A DNA stretch of 64,000 bases from Sphingomonas sp. A2-49 (GTDB taxonomy: Bacteria; Pseudomonadota; Alphaproteobacteria; Sphingomonadales; Sphingomonadaceae): NCBI RefSeq assembly GCF_025548555.1, contig NZ_JAJLPA010000001.1, positions 186,001 through 250,000 on the forward strand, read 5' to 3'. The notes beneath the pieces are model-generated. The model saw only the letters and a program-made list of their open reading frames with translations. It was not told the origin of the DNA and did no database searches. A program made the position numbers and the translations under genes. Below, in pieces: positions 58,284 to 64,000 of the stretch; position 1 is the stretch's first letter; each line of letters starts with the position of its first letter.

Positions 58284-58359
58284 GGGCCTGTAGCTCAATG
58301 GTTAGAGCTGGCCGCTCATAACGGCTAGGTTGCGGGTTCGAGTCCTGCCGGGCCCACCA
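58284..58359 (+). tRNA. tRNA-Ile (CAT anticodon, lysidine type)
   Basis: A 76-base tRNA with acceptor GGGCCTG/CGGGCCC, D-arm GCTC...GAGC, anticodon loop CTCATAA (CAT), T-arm GCGGG/CCTGC and encoded CCA. A CAT anticodon is used by Met tRNAs and by the minor tRNA-Ile2 whose C34 is changed to lysidine. The eight-base D-loop and C4-G69/C5-G68 acceptor pairs match tRNA-Ile2 and TilS recognition as known from E. coli; elongator Met differs there. Confidence 0.8.
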
Positions 58360-58470
58360 ATTCCCCGATCCTCCGTCGCAGCGGGTTGCCACGACGCGAC
58401 GACGCCTCTACAGCCGCCGACGTCCGTACGATCGGGGCACCCGGGCGGTGCCGTCCGTCGCCGGACATGT

Positions 58471-58548
<78 letters not shown>

Positions 58549-58560
58549 CGTCGGTTCCGG

Positions 58561-59562
58561 TCAGCCGGCAGCGCGGAGTAGGTCTTCGAGGCTAGCGGCG
58601 GTCATGCCGAGCCGGGCGAGCAGGTCGAACATCCGATCCCACCATTGCCAGAAGCGCGACAGGTCGGCCGCGTCCCTGACATAGGGCGTGTGCCCGGGCA
58701 CCAGCGACGGCGAGTGGAACGAGAAGGCGAGCAGCCGCAGGTCCTCCTCCCCCACCGCGATCCGGACCGCCTCGAGCGCGTCGGCGATCGGCATGTCCTC
58801 GGGCGTCAGCGCGATGCGACGCAACAGGCCGCTGCGGGCGAGCAGGCCGGGCGTGCGCGGAACGCGCGCCGCCACGGGGTACAACGCCGATCCATGCCGC
58901 CGCAGCCGCCCTGCGAAAACCGTCGTCAGCGGAATTTCCAGCAGCCCGCCCGTGCGATAGGCGGCATTGCCGATCGCGGAGAAATCGGGACCGCCATCGG
59001 CGCGATAGTCGTAGCGGGCGCGGACCGACGTATCGATCCGGTAGCCGCGGTCGACCAACAGGTCGCGCGTCGCCGCCCCGATGCCGTAGCGTCCGGCGCG
59101 ATAGGCGACCGGCGTGCGTCCGAACGCCACGCGCAACAGGTCGGTCAGCGTGTCGAGCTTCGCGGCTTCCAGTCCGCGGGGCAGGTTGCCGGCGTAGCTG
59201 TCGCCCGGCGCCGCCGCGGCATAGGGCGGCGTTACCCACGGGTGCAGCTGTGCCCCCAGGGTCGAGCGGCCGTCGGCCAGCACCGCGCGCAGGATGTCGA
59301 CGGCCGCGGCGTCGCTCGCGACGGGATGATCGATCATGCAGGCAAGCCCGACGCCATGCGCCGCGAAGCGGGCGTGAGCGGAGGGCAAGGCGGCGATCGT
59401 CGACACCGAGCGGTGGCGCCGGTCGAGCGGCGCCGACCAGTCGAATTCCTCCTCCACGTCCATGAAGACGACGAAGCGGCGTCCGAACGATGCCGGCCAT
59501 CGCACGATGTCGCCGGACGGGGGCACGGGCATCCGATAGGGTTCGATGCCGTCGCGCCGCAC
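58561..59562 (-). CDS. Polysaccharide deacetylase-like protein (WalW type)
   Basis: A 333-residue protein with a NodB-like fold: FVVFMDVEEEFDWSAPL (about 30-46), HPVASDAAAVDIL, LGAQLHPWVTPPY and FGRTPVAYRAGRYGIG. The Asp-His-His metal triad is suggested by MDVEEEFDW, DHP and QLHPW. These proteins usually act on polysaccharides, but the substrate here is unknown; WalW-like proteins occur near exopolysaccharide loci. No signal peptide is visible. It ends two bases after the kinase-like gene's stop (59565). Confidence 0.75.
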   Translation of the reverse strand: MRRDGIEPYRMPVPPSGDIVRWPASFGRRFVVFMDVEEEFDWSAPLDRRHRSVSTIAALPSAHARFAAHGVGLACMIDHPVASDAAAVDILRAVLADGRSTLGAQLHPWVTPPYAAAAPGDSYAGNLPRGLEAAKLDTLTDLLRVAFGRTPVAYRAGRYGIGAATRDLLVDRGYRIDTSVRARYDYRADGGPDFSAIGNAAYRTGGLLEIPLTTVFAGRLRRHGSALYPVAARVPRTPGLLARSGLLRRIALTPEDMPIADALEAVRIAVGEEDLRLLAFSFHSPSLVPGHTPYVRDAADLSRFWQWWDRMFDLLARLGMTAASLEDLLRAAG

Positions 59563-59564
59563 GT

Positions 59565-61292
59565 TCAGTTGGTCGCCTGCCCCACCCTGTCATCTAGCGC
59601 GGCGGGCAGCCGCAGTGTCAAGAGATGCTCGCCGAACAGCAATTCCCCGCCCAGTTCGGCCGCGAGATTGCGTGCCAGCCGCAGCGCGAAGCCGGTGCCG
59701 AGCAGCGGCGCGCCCTCGGCATCGACGACGTCGCTGTCGATGCTCAGCAGCGCCTCCTCGCCCCCCGTACCGAGCGCGGACGGTCGTGCGAAGCACAAGG
59801 CGACCTGTCCGTCCGGCGCGGGCGCCTCGGCGATGTCGATCCGCTCGCCCGATGCCGCGGCGGCGGTCAGCGCCGCGAGCAGTCGCGACAGCAGGCGCTC
59901 CAGCGTGCGATCGTCGGTGAAGGCGGCGTGGTCCCCCATCGGGTGGATATCGAGCGCCGTGCCACGCAACGCGGCCAGCGGCGCGAGATCCTGCGCGATC
60001 CGTTCGAGCATCGGCTGGATGGCGACCGGTGTCGGGCGCAGGTCGAGCGCCTTGCCCTCGATCCGCGCCGCGGTGTCGAGATCATCGATCGCGCCGAGCA
60101 GCTTCAGTGCGGAATCGCGGATCGTCAGCGCGTGGTCGCGATAGACGGGCGCGACCGGGCCGAGCAGCTGCGCCTCGATCAGCTCGGCGAACCCGGCGAT
60201 CGCATTGGTCGGGGTGCGCAGTTCGTGGACGAGCTGGCGCAGCGAATCGGGCGCGACGCGGCCCGGCACCGGGGTCGCCTCCTCGTCGCTCCGCGGGCGG
60301 CGCGCGGTCGCGGCATAGCCGGTGAAGCGGCCGGTGGCCGGATCGAACTGCGGCGTGCCGGCGACCCGCCACGCCCCCGCGGCGTCGGACTGGCCGCCGA
60401 TGTCGAGCCGCGCACCCGCAAAGCGCTGCCGCTGGCGCAGCGCGCCGGTCATGACCGCGTCGACGCGGACCGCGCCCTGCGGTGCGCCGAGTGCCAGCGA
60501 TGCGCCGATCAGTGCGCCGCGCGATACGCCGTCGACCGCGCAGATCACGCCGCGGCTGTCCGTGTCGAACCGGAAGCTGCCGACCGGCTCGGCGGGCGTG
60601 CGGGCGGTCCGCGGCGCCGCGTCCGCCGGACCGCGCTGCCGCTGGAAGGCGTCGATACGCGCGACGAGGTCGGCGATCTGGAACCCGCCTTCGGCACCGG
60701 CGACGGGCTCGGGCGGCGCCTCGTCGGGGAAGACGCGCGGGGCGGGCATGTCGGCCGTCGCAAGCGGCGGCGGCGGCGCCATGAACGGGACGGGGCTTGC
60801 AGGAGCGGCCACGACGGGAGGCGCCGCATCGTTCGCCGCCAGCGGCGCATCCGCAACGGGTGCGTCGTAGGGCAGGACGAAATCGGACGGGCCGAAGCTC
60901 GCCAGTCCGCGCTCGACATCGGCCGGAAGGTCGCGTCGATGGCGCAGCACGGCGCGGCTTTCGGGCTTCAGGCGCGGCAGCAGCGCGGTCCATTCCGCCC
61001 CGGTCAGCCGCGCGGTGCGGAGCACCGGCGCGGACACGGCCAGATCGTCCTCGGCGAACAGCCCGACGAGCGCGGCGGGTGGGCTTGCGAAGGCGAGCGC
61101 GCGCGCGCTTGCGGCGCGCACCTCGACCGGCACCGCCTGGCGGAGCAGGCGCAGCCGCGCCAGCGAGGGTTCGTCGTCGCCGATCCGCCCGCGTCCCATC
61201 AGGTCGACGAGCTGACGCCAGGCCGACTGCGCGCCGAACCCGGAGTTCATGTCGGCCGACAGGACCGTCTTCAGGCTATCATCGAAACGCAC
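59565..61292 (-). CDS. Histidine-kinase-like protein with degenerate ATP-binding domain
   Basis: A 575-residue cytosolic protein. An Ala/Pro-rich region occupies about 1-240, a PAS-like segment follows (about 240-340; GVICAVDGVSRGALIGASLA), and then a kinase-like module with phosphoacceptor-type H356 in LVHELRTPTNAIAGFAEL. The expected N box is replaced by DDRTLERLLSRLLAAL without the conserved Asn residues, and no DxGxG G1 box is visible; only a G2-like GTGFALRLARNLAAELGG remains. It may be a pseudokinase or phosphotransfer protein (compare ChpT). GTG at 61292 lies five bases after TGGAG. Its partner is unknown. Confidence 0.8.
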   Translation of the reverse strand: MRFDDSLKTVLSADMNSGFGAQSAWRQLVDLMGRGRIGDDEPSLARLRLLRQAVPVEVRAASARALAFASPPAALVGLFAEDDLAVSAPVLRTARLTGAEWTALLPRLKPESRAVLRHRRDLPADVERGLASFGPSDFVLPYDAPVADAPLAANDAAPPVVAAPASPVPFMAPPPPLATADMPAPRVFPDEAPPEPVAGAEGGFQIADLVARIDAFQRQRGPADAAPRTARTPAEPVGSFRFDTDSRGVICAVDGVSRGALIGASLALGAPQGAVRVDAVMTGALRQRQRFAGARLDIGGQSDAAGAWRVAGTPQFDPATGRFTGYAATARRPRSDEEATPVPGRVAPDSLRQLVHELRTPTNAIAGFAELIEAQLLGPVAPVYRDHALTIRDSALKLLGAIDDLDTAARIEGKALDLRPTPVAIQPMLERIAQDLAPLAALRGTALDIHPMGDHAAFTDDRTLERLLSRLLAALTAAAASGERIDIAEAPAPDGQVALCFARPSALGTGGEEALLSIDSDVVDAEGAPLLGTGFALRLARNLAAELGGELLFGEHLLTLRLPAALDDRVGQATN

Positions 61293-61407
61293 GGTCACTC
61301 CAGGACAGCGCCCGCTACCGAAGCGGCGCGAGGATTCCTTACCGGTGGCGACTCCCGCGGGGAACAGGCGATTTCGGGACACATTCCCGATCGTCGCATT
61401 GTGGGAC

Positions 61408-61427
61408 AATTGCGTTGCACCGCAATT
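61408..61427. promoter_or_regulatory. Inverted repeat upstream of lrp
   Basis: AATTGCG (61408-61414) and CGCAATT (61421-61427) are perfect inverted half-sites with a six-base spacer, in the 195-base divergent gap. The location 60 bases before the Lrp gene suggests an autoregulatory operator. Confidence 0.45.
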
Positions 61428-61487
61428 TTCTTATGAGTAGGACGGAGGTGCCACGCTGAACGGCCTGTTTTCGGAGAGCTTTACGCA

Positions 61488-61955
61488 ATGTCTTTCGACC
61501 GGATCGACCGCCAGATCCTCGCCCACCTGCAGCAGGACGGCCGGATGACCAACGTCGAACTCGCCGAGCGGGTCGGCCTGACCGCGCCGCCGTGCCTGCG
61601 CCGCGTGCGCGCGCTGGAAGAGGCTGGCGTCATCCGCGGCTATCACGCCGATCTCGACGCCGCCAGCCTGGGCTTTCCGATCACCGTGTTCGCGATGGTT
61701 TCGTTGCGCAGCCAGGCCGAACACGATCTCGCCGCGTTCGAGGCGCATGTCGCCGGTATCGCCGAAATCCGCGAATGTCACATGCTGAACGGCGAGATCG
61801 ACTTCATCCTCAAGATCGTCGCCAGCGACCTCAAGAGCTTCCAGGAAATCCTGACGACGCATCTGACCCCCGCGCCGAACGTCGCGAGCGTCAAGACGTC
61901 GCTGACGATCCGGACTGCGAAGGCCACGTCCGGGATTCCGGTCACGATCGACTGA
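61488..61955 (+). CDS. Lrp/AsnC-family transcriptional regulator
   Basis: The 155-residue regulator has an N-terminal HTH (about 3-60; DRIDRQILAHLQQDGRMTNV, then ELAERVGLTAPPCLRRVRAL) and a C-terminal RAM ligand-binding domain (about 65-150). Such proteins bind amino acids and regulate their metabolism or transport. Its ligand is unknown. It is divergent from the kinase-like gene and has an inverted repeat in its promoter region. An upstream GGAGAG (near 61475) supports the start. Confidence 0.93.
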   Translation: MSFDRIDRQILAHLQQDGRMTNVELAERVGLTAPPCLRRVRALEEAGVIRGYHADLDAASLGFPITVFAMVSLRSQAEHDLAAFEAHVAGIAEIRECHMLNGEIDFILKIVASDLKSFQEILTTHLTPAPNVASVKTSLTIRTAKATSGIPVTID

Positions 61956-61986
61956 TCCCCAGGCGCACGTCGGGGATCCCGAACGG

Positions 61987-62018
61987 AACAGGGCGGCCCC
62001 TCGCGGGACCGGCCTGTT
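61987..62018. terminator. Bidirectional hairpin between convergent genes
   Basis: AACAGGGCGGCCCC (61987-62000) pairs with GGGACCGGCCTGTT (62005-62018) with two mismatches and a TCGC loop. It sits between the 3' ends of lrp and the secreted helical-repeat gene. Confidence 0.55.
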
Positions 62019-62036
62019 CGCGCTTCGGAAGTGGGC

Positions 62037-63347
62037 TCAGGCCGCGGGTGCGGCGTTCGAACCGACCTGGGTCCAGGTGGTCCACAGTGCCGCGATGCCT
62101 GCGCGGGGGTTGCCCGTCACGGCGCCGAATGCGGCCTGCGCCCCGGCCTTGTCGCCCGACCGCGCGAGCGCGATGCCGAGGCGCGTGTTCACCTCGTTCG
62201 CATCGACGCCGCCCTTGCTCAGCGCCGCGCGATACAGTTCGGCGGCCTTGGCATAGTTGTTCTGGCCGAGATACGCATCGCCGGTCGATGCGGCGATCTT
62301 GCCGTCCTTGGCGGCAAGCGCCTGCTTCTCGCTGCCCGCAAGCGATCCTTCGGTCTTGATCGCGCCGTTCGCCGCGGTCAGCAGCCCCTTCGAAAAGGTG
62401 CTCGACGCCGGGATCCTGCCGGACGCCATGCCTTCCTTCAGCACCGCCGCCGCCTCGTACGGGTTGCCGCGGTCGTAGACGCTCTTGGCGTAATCCTCGT
62501 ACATCGCCTGGTCGGGCATCGCGCCCGCCGCCCGCATCAGGCGGTACAGATCAACGTTCTGCGCCTTGTCGGGCGTCGCGAGGCTGTTCTGCGCGAAGGC
62601 GAACTGCAGGATCACGTCACGCCACACCTTGGGCGTCGGATAGGCGGCGACGTACTTCTGCATCCACGCCAGCGTTTCGGGCGCCATCTTCTTGTTGTTC
62701 GCGGTCGCGATGCCGAAGCGGTAATAGGCCTCCGGCACCGGCTGGCCCGCCGCCTTCTGCGCGGTGATGTAGCGGTCGAGATCGGCCAGGCCGCCGGCGG
62801 TGTCGCCCGCCTGCACCTTCACCTTGGCGAGTTGGAGGTCGAAATCGGGGCTGTTGTAGCCGGCCTGCTTCGCCTGCGTGAAATATTGCGTCGCGACCGG
62901 ATACTGGCCGCCGTTATAGGCGAGCTGGCCACGGCGAAACAGGTATTTGCCGCGGTCCGCCGCGGGTGTGTTCTTGGCCGCGAGCAATGCGTCGAGCGGC
63001 TTCGCCAGCACCGTCTCGTCGAGCGGCGCCTTGGGGTTGGCGGCCTGCGCGATCGCCAGCTTGGTGTTTTCCAGGTCGTAGCGGAGCGCGGCGGCGATAT
63101 ATTTGTCGTCGTCGGTCGTCGCCTGCGCCTCGATCTGCGCGACCAGCGGCTCGGCGGTGGCGGGGGTGCGGGCGGTGATCGCCTGCTGCGCCTGATAGGC
63201 GATCGCCTGCACGGGCTTGCTGAGCTTGAAGCCCGGCGCCGCCTGCTCTTCCTTCTTGTCCTTGGCGGCCGCGGGGGCGACGATCGCCAGGCCGCTCACG
63301 CCGGTGGCGAGCACGGCGGCGAGCGCAAGCTTCGAAAGGGTCTTCAT
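62037..63347 (-). CDS. Exported helical-repeat (TPR-like) protein
   Basis: The 436-residue protein has a signal peptide (LSKLALAAVLATGVSGLAIV, about 4-30) and a mature region of helical repeats resembling TPR/Sel1 (GKYLFRRGQLAYNGGQYPVA, DLYRLMRAAGAMPDQAMY, GDAYLGQNNYAKAAELYRAA). Such proteins scaffold complexes in the envelope; the partner is unknown. It is divergent from yaaA across 175 bases. No enzyme motif is seen. Confidence 0.8.
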   Translation of the reverse strand: MKTLSKLALAAVLATGVSGLAIVAPAAAKDKKEEQAAPGFKLSKPVQAIAYQAQQAITARTPATAEPLVAQIEAQATTDDDKYIAAALRYDLENTKLAIAQAANPKAPLDETVLAKPLDALLAAKNTPAADRGKYLFRRGQLAYNGGQYPVATQYFTQAKQAGYNSPDFDLQLAKVKVQAGDTAGGLADLDRYITAQKAAGQPVPEAYYRFGIATANNKKMAPETLAWMQKYVAAYPTPKVWRDVILQFAFAQNSLATPDKAQNVDLYRLMRAAGAMPDQAMYEDYAKSVYDRGNPYEAAAVLKEGMASGRIPASSTFSKGLLTAANGAIKTEGSLAGSEKQALAAKDGKIAASTGDAYLGQNNYAKAAELYRAALSKGGVDANEVNTRLGIALARSGDKAGAQAAFGAVTGNPRAGIAALWTTWTQVGSNAAPAA

Positions 63348-63522
63348 GCTAACTCTCTCTCCAACAAGTTGGGGGCATCGCTGCCGCTAACGTTCGCGGC
63401 GCTCTAACGGTCCGTCCCCGACCGTACAAGCGACGCCGGCGGCAAACGACGGCGGTGGCGATGCCGATCCGCCGCTGAACGGCGATTGAACGCGGGCCGC
63501 CGGACCGCTACCGGCGGCGACG

Positions 63523-64000
63523 ATGATCGCCGTTATCTCCCCCGCCAAGACGCTGGACTATGAGTCCCCCCTGCCCGCGCTCACCGCCACCGCGCCGCGG
63601 TTCGCGGACGAGGCCGCGACGCTCGCCGCCGCGGCGTCGCACCTGACGCAGCAAAGGCTGTCGGAGCTGATGCATATCTCGCCCGCGCTGGCCAAGCTGA
63701 ACGCCGACCGGTTCCGCGACTTCGCGGATGCGCCGGAACGCCCGGCGCTGTTCGCCTTCGCGGGCGACGTCTACACCGGCCTCGATGCCGCGACGCTGGA
63801 GGCGGAGGCGCTGCCCTTCGCGCAGGACCATCTGCGCATGCTGTCGGGCCTCTACGGCCTGTTGCGGCCGTTCGACCGGATGCGACCCTATCGGCTGGAA
63901 ATGGGCACGCGCTGGGCGCCGCGGCGCAAGGCGCTGACCGACTGGTGGGGCGACCGGATCGCGGCGGCGCTGACGCAGGACGTCGTCGCGGACGGCAGCG
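63523..64000 (+). CDS. yaaA: Peroxide-stress protein YaaA, 5' part
   Basis: The gene runs off the right edge; 159 codons are present. The product begins MIAVISPAKTLDYESPLPAL and contains FAFAGDVYTGLDA and LSGLYGLLRPFDRMRPYRLE, the signatures of YaaA/DUF328. E. coli YaaA lowers free iron under peroxide stress and has DNA-binding ability. The ATG at 63523 is the family start; no complete C-terminus can be examined. Confidence 0.92.
   Translation, partial: MIAVISPAKTLDYESPLPALTATAPRFADEAATLAAAASHLTQQRLSELMHISPALAKLNADRFRDFADAPERPALFAFAGDVYTGLDAATLEAEALPFAQDHLRMLSGLYGLLRPFDRMRPYRLEMGTRWAPRRKALTDWWGDRIAAALTQDVVADGS

Noticed and set aside
58561-59562. Deacetylase-like gene plus kinase-like gene as an exopolysaccharide locus
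   Set aside because: No glycosyltransferase, Wzx or Wzy genes nearby.

Overview
The window is about 64 kb of GC-rich chromosome (I judge well above 60% GC; not computed) that reads as a sphingomonad (Alphaproteobacteria, Sphingomonas-like). Signs of this are the divergent ispDF / dusB-ntrB-ntrC arrangement, a fused IspDF, the pckA / chvI-chvG-hprK-rapZ-EIIA-HPr cluster with a short HprK, the hybrid kinase CckA, a 737-to-767-residue LptD followed by surA-pdxA-rsmA, and a Lrp regulator. Gene density is high, many neighbours overlap by 1-4 bases (ATGA, GTGA or TTGA junctions), and GTG and TTG starts are common. I see no phage, insertion sequence, integrase, CRISPR array, plasmid gene or toxin island; this is core chromosome.

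Layout. 0-9.6 kb: nitrogen regulation (ntrB, start of ntrC), tRNA dihydrouridine synthase, isoprenoid synthesis (ispDF), pncC, a COQ10/RatA-type START protein, lipoate synthase, beta-carbonic anhydrase, an acetyltransferase, ndk, holC and leucyl aminopeptidase. 9.7-15.3 kb: outer-membrane biogenesis and ribosome maturation (lptD-surA-pdxA-rsmA). 15.3-20.6 kb: TPR protein, rRNA cytosine methyltransferase, guaB, an SPFH/NfeD pair and a thioesterase. 20.6-27.9 kb: pckA divergent from the tightly overlapping chvI-chvG-hprK-rapZ-EIIA-ptsH operon, then a SPOUT RNA methyltransferase. 27.9-28.3 kb is a gene-free stretch made of inverted repeats. 28.3-32.7 kb: rmuC, def and recR facing fmt-truA. 32.8-39.2 kb: one long minus-strand run (SDR dehydrogenase, GH130-like protein, ilvD, lipoprotein, NAD(P)HX repair enzyme, RNA methyltransferase). 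39.2-46.7 kb: small membrane ORFs, a response regulator, cckA and two tandem M13 metallopeptidases. 46.7-52.2 kb: DUF2062 protein, smpB, dapA, lytic transglycosylase, greB and a NYN-domain protein. 52.2-58.1 kb: HisKA_2 kinase, an orphan membrane protein, ettA, an M28 peptidase and a small heptad-repeat lipoprotein. 58.1-64 kb: terminator, tRNA-Ile(CAT), tRNA-Pro(TGG), a deacetylase-like protein, a kinase-like protein whose ATP site looks degenerate, Lrp regulator, a TPR-like secreted protein and the start of yaaA.

Gene cooperation. The clearest functional module is the envelope-stress pair ChvI/ChvG co-transcribed with HPr kinase, RapZ, EIIA and HPr, next to the gluconeogenic gene pckA: a regulatory rather than sugar-transport PTS. 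CckA sits beside a separate single-domain receiver. LptD and SurA share an operon because SurA helps fold LptD.

I did not find a convincing new multi-gene system. The most unusual observations are the kinase-like protein lacking recognisable N and G1 boxes (59565-61292), an Lpp-like heptad lipoprotein with a leader hairpin (57.8-58.1 kb), a 12-base tandem repeat joining lipA to the next gene, and a small family of palindromic intergenic elements. Protein families were recognised by eye; no search was run.
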